64,000 nt of DNA from CAZKJL01 sp964553135 (GCA_964553135.1 CAZKJL010000001.1:682001-746000), one strand, 5' to 3'; shown: positions 51,203 to 60,927, numbered from the stretch's first letter. Notes: a model not told the origin generated them from the sequence alone. Numbers and translations: made by a program.

Positions 51203-52651
51203 TTATTGCTGCATCATCATAAGGGAGGACATGACGTCGGTCTGGAGTTGGTCAAACGGCACGAAAACGGGCTTTTCGACGCTGACGGAGGTCAGCGGTT
51301 CGCGGAGGATGCTCAGATCCGCCTTCAGGGAGGGCACGCCGTTCGTCTTGTAGGCGGCGGAGACAAGCACTTTGAGCGTGTCGAGTTTGGCACCGGACAG
51401 TTCCACGAGGAACGTCGGTACGCTGACGCTCACTTTGTCCGCGGGAATATCGATGACGCCGTTTTCCAAAGAGAAGCGGGTTTTCGATGCTTCCTTCACA
51501 TCGAAACCGATGACGGCTTCGGTCTTGCCCGTGTCTTCGCTCATGACCGTGATGTCCACCCGCGTTGCCGTGATCTTGCCGGTGGCGATCTTTTTGTCGT
51601 TCAGGGTCATCACGAATTCCGAATTCTTCATGACGAAGGACAGTTCCTCCTTTGTCTCGGACTCGATCATCGTCACGCTGAAGTTGGCGCCGTTTTGAAA
51701 GGCGACGGTCAGGTGACCCACGAGCGCACCCGATTCGGAATAGAAATCACCGTCGAAACCGCGGAATTCATACGTCGCTTTATCGGCGCTGATGATGCCT
51801 TTGGCGGCACCGACTTTCTTGAGGTATTCGGGGTTCGGTCCGATGAGTTCCTGGATCTGCCCTGCGAAAGCGGGGTTCTGCATTTGCCTCTCCCACGAGG
51901 GGCCCGATGCTTCTTTCACGTACTGCACGAATGAACGGACGCTTTCTTTGATCTTCTCCTTATCCGACTCCACGCGGATCCGTACCAAGCCGTCCGTCTC
52001 CGGCAGAAGCTCAACTCCCTTCCACAGGTGCATGTTGCTCCACAGCTTCTTCAGGGCCGCGGGAGTCACTTTTGCGCCGCCCATGCTCTGTGCGATGGTT
52101 TCTTCGATGGTCGTGACAGGCTGGCCCGACTGCTTGGCTTGCTCTGCCAAGGCTTTGTTGGCTTCGTCGAATGTGATGCCGTACCAACGAGTCGCCATCT
52201 CCGCCGGAATGGAGAACGGCTGCGGGACGGCCGATCCCGCATAGTCGGCTTTGGAAATATTGAAGGAGAGAGTGCGCGATACGATGCGCAGAGCCAAGTT
52301 CACGGCGACTTCCGTGGGGCCTTCGACGGATCGTACTTTCGGCGTGGATCCGTAGACGACCTTGAGAGCGAGATCGACGAGAGGATTCTTTTCCGACGAC
52401 ATGTCGGAGTTCGCGACGAGATCCACCGTGAGGTCGGCGGGGCTCGTGAGGAGATTCTTGATCGGCTCGGCGTGCACCGACACGTTCATCGTGGTCTTGG
52501 ATTTCTCGGGCTTCTCGATGAAGCGCGCGTTCTCCATGGCTTTGCTCACCATGGCGTCATGCATCTTCTGGAGTTCGTTGTCGGCGGGAGTTCCTCCGCA
52601 TGCTGACAAGAGGAAAATGGCGAGGGACAGCGGCAAAAGCGAGCGTTTCAT
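51203..52651 (-). CDS. Lipoprotein, 482 aa, unknown
   Basis: Starts with a lipoprotein signal (MKRSLLPLSLAIFLLSACGG; lipobox LSAC). The mature part is beta-rich with repeated charged strands (TYEFRGFDGDFYSESGALVGHLTVAFQNGANFSVTMIESETKEELSFVMKNSEFVMTLNDKKIATGKITATRVDI). A LolA-like or outer-surface structural role is possible but no family is recognised. The start at MKRSLL is set by the signal peptide. It is divergent from glmS. Confidence 0.75.
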   Translation of the reverse strand: MKRSLLPLSLAIFLLSACGGTPADNELQKMHDAMVSKAMENARFIEKPEKSKTTMNVSVHAEPIKNLLTSPADLTVDLVANSDMSSEKNPLVDLALKVVYGSTPKVRSVEGPTEVAVNLALRIVSRTLSFNISKADYAGSAVPQPFSIPAEMATRWYGITFDEANKALAEQAKQSGQPVTTIEETIAQSMGGAKVTPAALKKLWSNMHLWKGVELLPETDGLVRIRVESDKEKIKESVRSFVQYVKEASGPSWERQMQNPAFAGQIQELIGPNPEYLKKVGAAKGIISADKATYEFRGFDGDFYSESGALVGHLTVAFQNGANFSVTMIESETKEELSFVMKNSEFVMTLNDKKIATGKITATRVDITVMSEDTGKTEAVIGFDVKEASKTRFSLENGVIDIPADKVSVSVPTFLVELSGAKLDTLKVLVSAAYKTNGVPSLKADLSILREPLTSVSVEKPVFVPFDQLQTDVMSSLMMMQQ

Positions 52652-52731
52652 CGGAATGGAGGAACAGGGTAGAATGCGGATGTCGGATCGAAATCGATCC
52701 CATTCTACACGTTTTCCTCTCACTGCCATTT

Positions 52732-54507
52732 ATGTGTGGAATCTTCGGATACATCGGGACGAGAGACGATGCGGGTTCGCTCGTCATCAAGGGACTCAAA
52801 AATTTGGAATACCGCGGTTACGATTCATGGGGTGTTGCGCTCCGCAAAGAAGACGGTTCGCTTCGCGTCGGCAAAGACATCGGAAAGATCGGTGCCGTGA
52901 AGCCGGAGGATTACGCCGACAAGTCGCACCTCGCCATCGCACACTCGCGTTGGGCGACGCACGGCGGAGTGACGAAGGAGAACGCGCACCCGCACTTCGG
53001 TTGCGACGAACGCATTGCCGTCGTTCACAACGGCATCATCGAAAATTTCGCCGAGCTTCGCGACGAACTGAAGAAGCAGGGACACACGTTCAAATCCGAG
53101 ACGGACACGGAGGTTATTCCCCACCTCATCGAGGAATACCTCAATACCGGCCTCAAGCTCGCCGATGCCACCAGGGCTGCTTGCAAGCGCTTTCACGGCC
53201 GCTACGCCATCTTGGTGATGGACAAGGAATCCAAGGGACTCGTGGCCGCGCGCACGGGATCCCCTCTCATCGTCGGAGTCGGGAAAAAGGAGTGTTTCAT
53301 CGCGTCGGACATTCCCGCATTCTTGGAGCACACGCGCACGGTGCAATATTTGGATGACGGCGAAATGATCGTCGTCGAGGACGGTGCCATCAAATTTTTG
53401 GACATCGAAACGGGAACCGAGCGCAAGAAGCGTCTCGTGGAAATCGATTGGGAAGTGAAGGACGCCGAGAAGGGCGAGTATGAGCATTACATGCTCAAGG
53501 AAATCATGGATCAGAAAGAATCCATCCGCCGCGCCGTGCATCAGGACGACAAGGCGATCATGGAAGTGGCGAAGGCCATCGAGCAATGTCTCGGCTGCAT
53601 TCTCACCGCGTGCGGCACCGCCGGAAAAGTATGCATGGCAGCGGACTACTTCTTCTCGGTCGTCGCCAAGCGCCATGTGAACTTCGCACCCGCGAGCGAG
53701 TTCCCCATCTACCATCACTTCCTCAAGCCCGAGAGTCTCATCATCGTCGTGAGCCAAAGCGGAGAAACGGCCGACGTGCTGGAAGCCATGAAAGTGGCGA
53801 AAAAGGCAGGTTCAAAGGTTTTGGCGATCACGAACGTCGAGGGTTCTTCCATCGCGCGCGCCGCCGACTTCACGCTCCTCATCAATGCCGGACCGGAGAA
53901 AGCCGTGGCATCCACCAAAGCCGCGACCGGACAGATGGCGGTGCTCCTTCTTATCGCACACGCGGTTGCCGGAAAGCTGAATGTGGGACGCCAGTTGCTC
54001 CAGGAAACCGGCGGACAGATCAACGACATGTTGAACCCGCGCTACGTGCAGCACATTCGCGGTGTCGCCGAAGCGATCCACACGCACGACAACATGTACA
54101 TCATCGGAAAGGGTTGGAACTACCCCATGGCACTCGAGAGCGCCATCAAGATCCAGGAAGTGAGTTACATCCATGCCGAAGGTTTTGCCGCGGGTGAACT
54201 GAAGCACGGACCCATCGCCCTCATCGAGAAAGGAACGCCATGCATCGCGCTCATGGGCAACGACGAGTTCACCGCCGATATGATCAGCAACATCATGGAG
54301 CTCCGCGCACGCGGCGCCATGATCATCGGCATCGCACCCAAGAAGCACGACGTGTTCGACCACTGGATCAAAGTGCCCGATGCGGGCTCGGCTCAGCCGA
54401 TCGTGAACGTCATCCCCATCCAGATTTTGGCTTACCTGCTGGCGATTCTGCGTGGTCGTGATCCGGATATGCCGAGGAACTTGGCAAAATCCGTCACCGT
54501 GAAGTAA
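52732..54507 (+). CDS. glmS: Glutamine-fructose-6-phosphate aminotransferase
   Basis: Makes glucosamine-6-phosphate for peptidoglycan. MCGIFGYIGTRDDAG exposes the catalytic Cys after Met removal; YRGYDSWGVAL, HSRWATHGGVTKENAHPH and VVHNGIIENF complete the glutaminase. The isomerase half has two SIS domains: ACGTAGKVCMAADYFF, VSQSGETADVLEAMKVAKKAG, TKAATGQM, EVSYIHAEGFAAGELKHGPIAL and the C-terminal DPDMPRNLAKSVTVK. About 591 aa. No glmS ribozyme is visible upstream. Confidence 0.97.
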   Translation: MCGIFGYIGTRDDAGSLVIKGLKNLEYRGYDSWGVALRKEDGSLRVGKDIGKIGAVKPEDYADKSHLAIAHSRWATHGGVTKENAHPHFGCDERIAVVHNGIIENFAELRDELKKQGHTFKSETDTEVIPHLIEEYLNTGLKLADATRAACKRFHGRYAILVMDKESKGLVAARTGSPLIVGVGKKECFIASDIPAFLEHTRTVQYLDDGEMIVVEDGAIKFLDIETGTERKKRLVEIDWEVKDAEKGEYEHYMLKEIMDQKESIRRAVHQDDKAIMEVAKAIEQCLGCILTACGTAGKVCMAADYFFSVVAKRHVNFAPASEFPIYHHFLKPESLIIVVSQSGETADVLEAMKVAKKAGSKVLAITNVEGSSIARAADFTLLINAGPEKAVASTKAATGQMAVLLLIAHAVAGKLNVGRQLLQETGGQINDMLNPRYVQHIRGVAEAIHTHDNMYIIGKGWNYPMALESAIKIQEVSYIHAEGFAAGELKHGPIALIEKGTPCIALMGNDEFTADMISNIMELRARGAMIIGIAPKKHDVFDHWIKVPDAGSAQPIVNVIPIQILAYLLAILRGRDPDMPRNLAKSVTVK

Positions 54508-54517
54508 TCGGATTTTG

Positions 54518-54545
54518 CCCTGAGCGAACGCAGTGAGTCGAAGGG
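54518..54545. repeat. Imperfect palindrome CCCTGAGCGAACGCAGTGAGTCGAAGGG type
   Basis: A 28-bp imperfect inverted repeat just after glmS, of the widely scattered kind (CCCTGAGC...GTCGAAGGG) seen between genes in many environmental genomes. The bases after it (CGTGACGGTGAAGTAA, 54553-54568) echo the end of glmS (CGTCACCGTGAAGTAA), a small local duplication. Confidence 0.6.
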
Positions 54546-54572
54546 CGAAGAGCGTGACGGTGAAGTAATTTT

Positions 54573-55088
54573 TTAGTTTTGGGTCTTCAGTCTTTCGTTC
54601 AATACTTCTTCGAACGAAAGCAGGATGTCCTCTGTCACATGTGCGACTAAAATTGTCCCGTCGCCGGTTACATGGTCGCTTTTTATGGCAGACTCTTCGA
54701 GTCGTCCGAGATCTTCAGTTCGACCTTCTGTGGTCAGCCTTTCAATGAGTGTAGTCGCAAGCATAGAGCGCATCTCACAAGCAATATCAGCACAGGCCCC
54801 AAGAATTTCAGGCTCAGTGCCTGCGGTGTTTGCCATCAAAATAATTTTGATGTCATAGAGCGCATGAAGCGAGATTTCACTCACATCATTTTTAATGATT
54901 CTTAACAGAGAATTTTTTCTATCCCTTTCTTGTCTGCTGTCTGCAAAAAAGTATGCGAATCTTCCCATCGGCGATCGCGGATCCAAATCTTCTTTTATTG
55001 GGCCCTGATTTATTACTCGCTCAACATCTTCGATGTTGATCGGAGTTTCGAATAGCTCACAAATTTCTTCAGATAATTTACTGTTCAT
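54573..55088 (-). CDS. Low-GC hypothetical protein, 171 aa
   Basis: Not recognised. Soluble and acidic (MNSKLSEEICELFETPINIEDVERVIN; late EDLGRLEESAIKSDHVTGDGTILVAHVTEDILLSFEEVLNERL). Base use is clearly lower in GC than glmS, suggesting transfer. A promoter on the minus strand (TTGACA, 16 bp, TAATAT) ends 6 bp before its ATG. Confidence 0.6.
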   Translation of the reverse strand: MNSKLSEEICELFETPINIEDVERVINQGPIKEDLDPRSPMGRFAYFFADSRQERDRKNSLLRIIKNDVSEISLHALYDIKIILMANTAGTEPEILGACADIACEMRSMLATTLIERLTTEGRTEDLGRLEESAIKSDHVTGDGTILVAHVTEDILLSFEEVLNERLKTQN

Positions 55089-55094
55089 AAGAAT

Positions 55095-55122
55095 ATATTA
55101 AACCATTTATGTTTTCTGTCAA
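55095..55122 (-). promoter_or_regulatory. Promoter of the low-GC 171-aa gene
   Basis: The minus strand reads TTGACA (55122-55117), 16-bp spacer, TAATAT (55100-55095), 6 bp before the ATG at 55088. The stretch 55123-55272 otherwise holds a CATTCCTTGTATTCCTTGCACTC low-complexity repeat. Confidence 0.6.
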
Positions 55123-55272
55123 TAAATGAAGATGGCAGCATGAAGCCATTCCCTGGATGTGGATTCATTCGCCAGAAATTCCTTGCACTCATTGCATTCC
55201 TTGTATTCCTTGCACTCTTTCACATCGTGCATGTATTGACGGGGTTAGCTACGGCCCTCAAAATCCCGCCCC

Positions 55273-56211
55273 ATGCCGCACAGACTCGTGAATACCGTCA
55301 GCATCGGCAACAAGAATTTCGATTATGGATCGGATTTTCATTTCCGTGCGGAAGGACTTTCTCCCCAAAAAGCGGCCGAGGGACTTGCATCTCGCATCGC
55401 CGAACACCAGACCAGCGGAACACTCATTTTGCCCGGTGATCTGTATCATGCCGAGAGTTCGGCAAACTGGAAAGTGGGACTCGATACGAGCCGTGCGATC
55501 AATGCATTTCTTCGTGAGCTTCGGAAAATATATCAAACGGTTCTCTACGTGCCGGGCAACCATTGCTTGCGCAGAGAATCCCCCACCGAGGATCCGTGGG
55601 CGGATATCGATCCGCCTCGTGGCGTCGTCATGCCCCGCGGAAACAAGCCCGTAGTGCAGACCGTCGGGGGCCAGCGTATTCTGCTCGCGAATCTTTTCTA
55701 CGACGGCAACTTCATCGATGGCCATCCGCTCAACGGCGAAGATTTTGCGAGGCTCATCAATTCCACCACTGACGGCAATCATCTGCTACGCGGAGGGAGA
55801 TCGGTAGACTTTTATCGTCGTCTTACCGAGGCGGCCGCGCAGGCGGTTTCCCCCGATATCGCCGTGGTCGTGACGCACGTGCCGCCGCATCCTTCCAGCG
55901 CGACGTGGCGCGTCAACGGTCATGACGATCCGCATTTGCCGCAAGGCTTTCAAGGACAAATCGTTCATCGACCCGAATGGGACGAAGAGACGGCCGCTCT
56001 GTGGGGAAGTTCGCCCGATCATGTCCGCCATCGACTGAACGCAAAATCGGCGATGCTCGGAAGCAATATCTTCGACCCCAAACTCGGTGCGGAACCGCGC
56101 GACGGCCTCACGCTCATTTTCGGCCATCATCATCGTGATGAACATCGTACGACGATGATCAACGGGAAAAGCGTGCATTTCCGGTCGCATCAGAGAGTAC
56201 AGAAGCGATAG
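55273..56211 (+). CDS. Calcineurin-like metallophosphoesterase
   Basis: 312 aa. The dimetal motifs are all present in order: YGSDFHFRAEG (DxH), LILPGDLYHAE (GD), LYVPGNHCLRRE (GNH), VVVTHVPPHPS (H) and LIFGHHHRDEH (GHxH). The substrate (nucleotide, nucleic acid or protein phosphate) cannot be told. Between the motifs, PRGVVMPRGNKPVVQTVGGQRILLANLFYDGN is typical of the fold. It is single, with repeat DNA on both sides. Confidence 0.85.
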   Translation: MPHRLVNTVSIGNKNFDYGSDFHFRAEGLSPQKAAEGLASRIAEHQTSGTLILPGDLYHAESSANWKVGLDTSRAINAFLRELRKIYQTVLYVPGNHCLRRESPTEDPWADIDPPRGVVMPRGNKPVVQTVGGQRILLANLFYDGNFIDGHPLNGEDFARLINSTTDGNHLLRGGRSVDFYRRLTEAAAQAVSPDIAVVVTHVPPHPSSATWRVNGHDDPHLPQGFQGQIVHRPEWDEETAALWGSSPDHVRHRLNAKSAMLGSNIFDPKLGAEPRDGLTLIFGHHHRDEHRTTMINGKSVHFRSHQRVQKR

Positions 56212-56243
56212 CATTTGCAATTCGAATGTCACTTCTTTGTCCG

Positions 56244-56431
56244 CGATCTTCTTCCACTTTCTTTTGACGCAAAAGAAAGTGGCAAAGAAAAACAGTCGCT
56301 CGTGGAAAAATGACCTACGCTTCTACGTTCGCTCCGCTAAAAAGTCCAAACTCGGCCTGCGGGCCTCAAACAGTGGACTTTTTCACGCTCTGCTTCGCGT
56401 GAAGCGTTACGGCCTTTTTCCAAGGCGACAA
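56244..56431. repeat. 188-bp interspersed repeat, copy B
   Basis: Second copy of the element at 30961-31148, in the same orientation. It starts with the same 12-bp-stem palindrome (56254-56282). DNA just before it (ACTTCTTTGTCCGCG) matches the stem of the 31340 palindrome, so two repeat families are joined here. After it, to 56502, runs a TTGCACTCCTTGTATTC low-complexity tract. Confidence 0.85.
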
Positions 56432-56502
56432 CGTGGCTTCAGGTTCTTCAAAGCACGGCGTAGTTCGTTGCACTCCTTGTATTCTTTGCAGTCTTTACAT
56501 TC

Positions 56503-59052
56503 CTACTTTTTCTCATCCGGCGGAATGCCGTAGTAGTCGAAGAGGAACGCCGCAATGTCTTTGAACAGCGGTGCTGCGGACTTGGAACCGAAATCGTCTT
56601 TGCGCGGACGGTCCAACTTCACGAGGATGACGAACTTGGGGTGATCCACCGGCGCATAGCCCCCGTACGTGGCGATGGTGGAGCCAGTGCCGCTTTCGTA
56701 TTTTCCTCCGGGTCCGGCGATCTGTGACGTTCCGGTTTTTCCGGCGATGCGATGTCCGGGAACTTTTCCCGCTTTGGCGAAGCCGTTGTCGGCGCCGTGG
56801 ATGAGCATCGACGTGATGGTGTCAGCCGTTTCCGGCTTGATGATTTGCCCGAGGACGACGGGCATTTTCGTATCCACGGTGCCGTCCGAGTGTCGCACTT
56901 CGTCCACGATGCTCGGTCGCATCAGCTTGCCGCCGTTGGCGAGCGCCGAGAACGCCGTCACCATTTGCATCGGCGTCACCGTGATGCCCTGTCCGAACGC
57001 CATGGTCATCACGAGAGCGGGGTTCCACTCGCGCCACGGCTTCAGGTCACCCGGGAGCTCATTGTCCAGCTCGATGCCCGTGATGCGCCCGAAACCGAAT
57101 TGATCGAGCGCCGAGGAGAACAGTTTGCGACCGAGCTTTCTGCTCACGCTCGTCATGCAGGTGTTGATGGAGAAATCGAGGCAGTCCACCATCGTCACTT
57201 TTCCGTAGTATTTGTTGAGAGCGTTCTTGATGGTGAAGACGTCCACTTTCACGGCGCCCGTATCGTTGTAAATGTCGAGCGGCGAAACTTCGCCCTGGTC
57301 GATGGCGATGGCCATGGTGACGGGCTTCATCACGGAGCCCGGTTCGTACACTTCCTGGACCGTGCGGTTGATGTACGACCCCACGCCGATGTTGTTTTTG
57401 TACTTCAGCCAAATGCCGCTCCGGTTGGTGGGGAACACTTCCCTGCGGTTGTTGTCGCCGATGTACATGTAGTAGCGCGTGATGCTGGGTAGGTCGTACA
57501 GCTGCTCCAGCTCGCCGAGTTTTTGTTGCGTTTCCTTGGAGAGTCTTTGGCGTCCCTCACCCGTGAGGTCGGGCAGGTATGCCTTGAGCACGCGGGCGTT
57601 CGTCTGTGGATTGAACACTTCCACCACGATGAGTTTTTCGCGTTCTGGATCGATGGAGATCGGCTCTTTTTCGTAGACCGCGGCGTACGTGTTGTTGTCG
57701 AAGAGCGGTGCGTTCGCCATCGCGATGATGCGTCCGGTGAACGGGTCCATGATGATGACTTGTCCGCTCTGGGCGTCGACTTTCTTCACCATGGCGTCCA
57801 GCAATTCTTCCACTTTCGCCTGCACGAAACGGTCGATGCTCAGCACGATGGTGGAGCCGTCGCGCGGGTCGATGAATTTTTGATCCGATGAAATGATCTG
57901 TCCGCCGAACGGGTCGCTCACCGACGCGATGAGACCTTCCTGTCCGCGAAGCGTGGAGTCGTACGCGCGTTCGATGCCGTACTGCGGTTCTTGCTGCGCG
58001 TTGATGAACCCGACGACGTGCGATCCGATGCGCGTGTCCGGATAAAAGCGCCAGTGCTGCGGAACCAATGCGACGGCGCGGAACGGATCGTAGAGAATCA
58101 CGCTGCCCTTCTTGGCTCCCGACGCGATGGCTTGCTGGTACGTCACCTGTGCTTCTTCGGCATGCTTTTCTTTGAGCTCACGAACGCGTCTGGAAAGCTC
58201 GGGCGGTAGCTTGGCCATTACCGGCACGTAGCGCAGCGGGCGCTGCAGCATGCGGGTTTTGAGCACCCCCGGGTCTTGCTCCAGAATCGGCGAGAGCTGC
58301 CGGGAAATGCTTCCCACGTCGGTTTGATCCACGAGATCGGGATTCACGTAGACGAGTTTCTGATCGGTGTTGGCGAACACTCCCGGAATCGCGAGCTTCA
58401 TGGTGTCGGCCAATTGCTTTTTATTCGCGCTGTAGAGGAGCGGCATGAACGTCACCGTTCTCTGGCGGATGCGCTCCTCGATGTAGCGGGCGAAGAGTCT
58501 GCGGATTTCCACGATGTCGGGCACCGACGACGCGCCGTTCGGCATCACCGCTCCGGTGAGAATGGCGATCGTGCGCCCTGACCCGAAGCCGCTTTCCACG
58601 AATTGCACTTTGGCCATGGGGTCGAACGCCGCCTTGTAGAATTGGTTGAGTTCCGTGGGGCACGACGGATCGCCCTTGCGACACAACGCGTCGAATTCGG
58701 GTGTCACGAGAATTCCTGCGAGCTCGTCGGCGACTTTGCCGTGGTCGCCGGGAATGACGAGCGGATCCACGTACAGCAAGTCCAATGTCGTATTCGTGGC
58801 CAGGATGCTGGTGCCGTCGGTCTTGCTGTTGCGGCTCAAGATTTCTCCCCGTTTGGCCGAGAGCACCACGCCGCCGAACTGCTGGTCTTGAGCCCGTCGG
58901 TGGTACTCCTCCCCGCTCACCACCTGCAGTTCGATGAGGCGTCCGACGATGATGAGACAAATGAACAGAAGAATTCCGTGCAGCACGAAGATCCGGCGCT
59001 CGAACGAACGACGCTTTTGCGTTTCCGACAAAGCTCCGGACCTAGCGTGCAT
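56503..59052 (-). CDS. Class B penicillin-binding protein (FtsI/PBP2-type transpeptidase)
   Basis: Cross-links peptidoglycan. 849 aa, longer than most. One N-terminal membrane helix (IFVLHGILLFICLIIVGRLIELQV), the dimerisation domain from GEEYHRRAQDQQFGGVVLSAKRGEILSRN, a long linker with a 150-residue insertion, then the transpeptidase: SxxK as EPGSVMKPVTMAIAID, SxN as DFSINTCMTSVSRKLG, KTG as RIAGKTGTSQIAGPGG. FGFGRITGIELDNELPG is typical of FtsI/SpoVD. The gene lies outside a dcw cluster, so whether it serves division or elongation is uncertain. Confidence 0.92.
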   Translation of the reverse strand: MHARSGALSETQKRRSFERRIFVLHGILLFICLIIVGRLIELQVVSGEEYHRRAQDQQFGGVVLSAKRGEILSRNSKTDGTSILATNTTLDLLYVDPLVIPGDHGKVADELAGILVTPEFDALCRKGDPSCPTELNQFYKAAFDPMAKVQFVESGFGSGRTIAILTGAVMPNGASSVPDIVEIRRLFARYIEERIRQRTVTFMPLLYSANKKQLADTMKLAIPGVFANTDQKLVYVNPDLVDQTDVGSISRQLSPILEQDPGVLKTRMLQRPLRYVPVMAKLPPELSRRVRELKEKHAEEAQVTYQQAIASGAKKGSVILYDPFRAVALVPQHWRFYPDTRIGSHVVGFINAQQEPQYGIERAYDSTLRGQEGLIASVSDPFGGQIISSDQKFIDPRDGSTIVLSIDRFVQAKVEELLDAMVKKVDAQSGQVIIMDPFTGRIIAMANAPLFDNNTYAAVYEKEPISIDPEREKLIVVEVFNPQTNARVLKAYLPDLTGEGRQRLSKETQQKLGELEQLYDLPSITRYYMYIGDNNRREVFPTNRSGIWLKYKNNIGVGSYINRTVQEVYEPGSVMKPVTMAIAIDQGEVSPLDIYNDTGAVKVDVFTIKNALNKYYGKVTMVDCLDFSINTCMTSVSRKLGRKLFSSALDQFGFGRITGIELDNELPGDLKPWREWNPALVMTMAFGQGITVTPMQMVTAFSALANGGKLMRPSIVDEVRHSDGTVDTKMPVVLGQIIKPETADTITSMLIHGADNGFAKAGKVPGHRIAGKTGTSQIAGPGGKYESGTGSTIATYGGYAPVDHPKFVILVKLDRPRKDDFGSKSAAPLFKDIAAFLFDYYGIPPDEKK

Positions 59053-59133
59053 GGAGATCAGGGTACCACAGAAAAGAGTCGTTTCTCAGGGTCTCGTTTG
59101 TCTTTGCATCATTAAATCTTTAAGATATTTCTT

Positions 59134-59481
59134 ATGATCGGAACTCTCTCACCTGCGGTGATCGAAAAGCTCGGTCTTCCTCCGGATACGGAGATCGCGC
59201 CTGAGACGGATTTGGAAGCTCTCGGCGTGACGCAAGCGCAGATGCTCCAGTTGCTCGACGAAGGTTTTCCGATGCTTCTCGGCATGGAAGGTAAGACTCC
59301 TGCTCAGAGAGTTGATACGTTCGCATACGGACTCACGAGCCCCGACCTCTCCGCCATGGTTTTGCTCGACCAGCAAAGCGGTGAAAGGGTCAATTTCGGC
59401 CGTGTGGGGACCGTCCAAAGACTTTCGGCACTCATCGAATTTTGTTCGCAAAAGGCATATCCCGACAACGGAGGCGATTGA
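59134..59481 (+). CDS. Hypothetical protein, 115 aa
   Basis: Small acidic soluble protein (MIGTLSPAVIEKLGLPPDTEIAPETDLEALGVTQAQMLQLLDEGFPMLLGMEG), no family recognised. The first half resembles a short helical bundle. It converges on the methyltransferase-like gene. Confidence 0.6.
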   Translation: MIGTLSPAVIEKLGLPPDTEIAPETDLEALGVTQAQMLQLLDEGFPMLLGMEGKTPAQRVDTFAYGLTSPDLSAMVLLDQQSGERVNFGRVGTVQRLSALIEFCSQKAYPDNGGD

Positions 59482-59493
59482 TCTGAGTTGCGT

Positions 59494-60576
59494 TTACGAC
59501 TCCTGCACTTCAGTCGGTCCCACGGCGGGAGGTTCGTTGATCGGCACTACGCCGATGCCGATCAATTGCCGCGGTTCTGAGCTGCGCGGAGCTTGCTCCA
59601 GGCGTGTGGATTTTCCTGAAAATTCGGAATAATCGATGGTCGTTCCTGCTTCGAGAGCGTTCAGATCGTCCACGAGCACCGAGAGCATGCGAATTTTGAA
59701 GTGATCGAAAAGATCGGGTGCCAAATTATGCAGCATGAAGGACGCGGCGATCATGCTCCGTGCCTGCTCGTCTTCGGGGATGGATTGCCCCGAAAGCTCT
59801 TCGTACAGGTCGTACATTTTTTGAATATTTGCTCGCTGCACCGTCAAGAAAATGCCGGTGGCGTCCATTTCATTTCGCGTGAAATTGATGACGTTGCTCA
59901 TCATGGCATTCGCCACTTCCCCGCCTCTGGCTGCAAGCAATTGATTGTGCGACTGGCCGGCATAGGGAATGTCTTGCATGACGATTTCGGAGGTGACACC
60001 GGGAAGCGTAAGAGAAACGGATGTCGGCGCACGCACGCCGCTTGCACGAATTTTTCTCAGAATGGTCATCAGCACATTCATCTTTCCGCGAGCATCGTCA
60101 CGGACGATGACGATCCTGTTGTCCGGGGTAAGGTTCAGCGCATCGATTTTCGCCGGATTCGGAAAATACTCGGCTCGCAAAACGGGCCGTCCCTTTTCTT
60201 TCACGATTCTCTCTTTGCCAAAGATGTGTTCTTCCACGGCGTGGCCTTCCGAGCGCAACCGTTCCACGGAGCGTTTGGCCATGACATCGTTCACTTCAAC
60301 GCCAATGAGCAGAGATTGCTTTCCGCTCTCGCGCAATTTCTTCGACATTTCTCCGAGCAAGTGAGCGGGTCCACTGCCCATGTCCACATGAACCAGCGGT
60401 TCGTCCGGATCGTGGCCGTTGCGCTCCTGTTGCATGATCGTCGATCCGACGGCGAATCGAGCCATCATGTCGTACAGGCCTTCTTGGTTCAAGTGCTCGG
60501 CACTTTGTGTAAAAGTGGTCGCGTATGACTCTTTACCGGAATTCGCCATATCCTGAAGCTGTCGATCGAGTGACAT
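59494..60576 (-). CDS. SAM-dependent methyltransferase-like protein, 360 aa
   Basis: Residues about 60-130 hold a Rossmann methyltransferase start: PLVHVDMGSGPAHLLGEMSKKL (motif I, D-x-G-S-G-P), LLIGVEVNDVMAKRSVERL (motif II acidic residue, here E/N) and later NRIVIVRDDARGKMNVLMTILRKI. No NPPY-type target motif is seen, so the substrate is unknown. The C-terminal third is helical. It is plausible but not certain that the protein is active. Confidence 0.6.
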   Translation of the reverse strand: MSLDRQLQDMANSGKESYATTFTQSAEHLNQEGLYDMMARFAVGSTIMQQERNGHDPDEPLVHVDMGSGPAHLLGEMSKKLRESGKQSLLIGVEVNDVMAKRSVERLRSEGHAVEEHIFGKERIVKEKGRPVLRAEYFPNPAKIDALNLTPDNRIVIVRDDARGKMNVLMTILRKIRASGVRAPTSVSLTLPGVTSEIVMQDIPYAGQSHNQLLAARGGEVANAMMSNVINFTRNEMDATGIFLTVQRANIQKMYDLYEELSGQSIPEDEQARSMIAASFMLHNLAPDLFDHFKIRMLSVLVDDLNALEAGTTIDYSEFSGKSTRLEQAPRSSEPRQLIGIGVVPINEPPAVGPTEVQES

Positions 60577-60605
60577 ATGTGTATTTTGTCATTTATTGCC
60601 GATAC

Positions 60606-60648
60606 GTCAATATTATCGCACGATAATTTCTTCGCGTCCCTGGCCTGT
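60606..60648. repeat. Copy of the purA 3' end (43 bp)
   Basis: The segment shares about 38 of 43 bases with 61048-61090, which encodes the last residues of PurA (TGQGREEIIVR and stop). It lies on the far side of the small coiled-coil gene, so the insert is bracketed by direct repeats of the purA end. Confidence 0.75.
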
Positions 60649-60659
60649 TCTTTAAATTA

Positions 60660-60689
60660 GACCGGTGTGCGCAACAGCGCACACCGGTC
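60660..60689. terminator. Perfect 13-bp hairpin after the coiled-coil gene
   Basis: GACCGGTGTGCGC / GCGCACACCGGTC around the loop AACA, 11 bp past the stop of the small minus-strand gene. There is no long T-run, so it may end transcription only weakly or protect the RNA end. Confidence 0.55.
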
Positions 60690-60699
60690 ATACCGACAG

Positions 60700-60927
60700 T
60701 CACTTTTTGGACTCGAGCTCGCCTTTCAGACGAGCCACCTCCGCCTGAAGGCGGCGGTTCTCCTCTTCGAGGGCTATCGCCCTCCGTGCCTGACGCACCT
60801 CGGGCCATCCGGCCCGAGGTGTTAGTCCTAGCTCCTGAATCGCCTCTTGCAGGCGCCTCCTTTCGGAGGCGCGTGCGGCCCACGCCTCGTGTTCGTGGGC
60901 CCGCACGGTCGTGTCGGGCTGACTCAT
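60700..60927 (-). CDS. Small coiled-coil protein (75 aa) in an insert at the purA 3' end
   Basis: MSQPDTTVRAHEHEAWAARASERRRL, then LQEAIQELGLTPRAGWPEVRQARRAIALEEENRRLQAEVARLKGELESKK. The last 30 residues form a leucine-zipper-like helix (L, I/L, L, V, L at heptad spacing). Unlike nearly all other genes here it has a strong Shine-Dalgarno (AAGGAGAGGGAATG), and its GC content is higher, so it looks foreign. With flanking copies of the purA end and a 13-bp hairpin it resembles a small integrated unit. Function unknown. Confidence 0.6.
   Translation of the reverse strand: MSQPDTTVRAHEHEAWAARASERRRLQEAIQELGLTPRAGWPEVRQARRAIALEEENRRLQAEVARLKGELESKK

Noticed and set aside
52652..52731. A glmS ribozyme or riboswitch upstream of glmS
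   Set aside because: The gap to the divergent lipoprotein gene is only 80 bp, too short for the ribozyme, and no matching core is visible.
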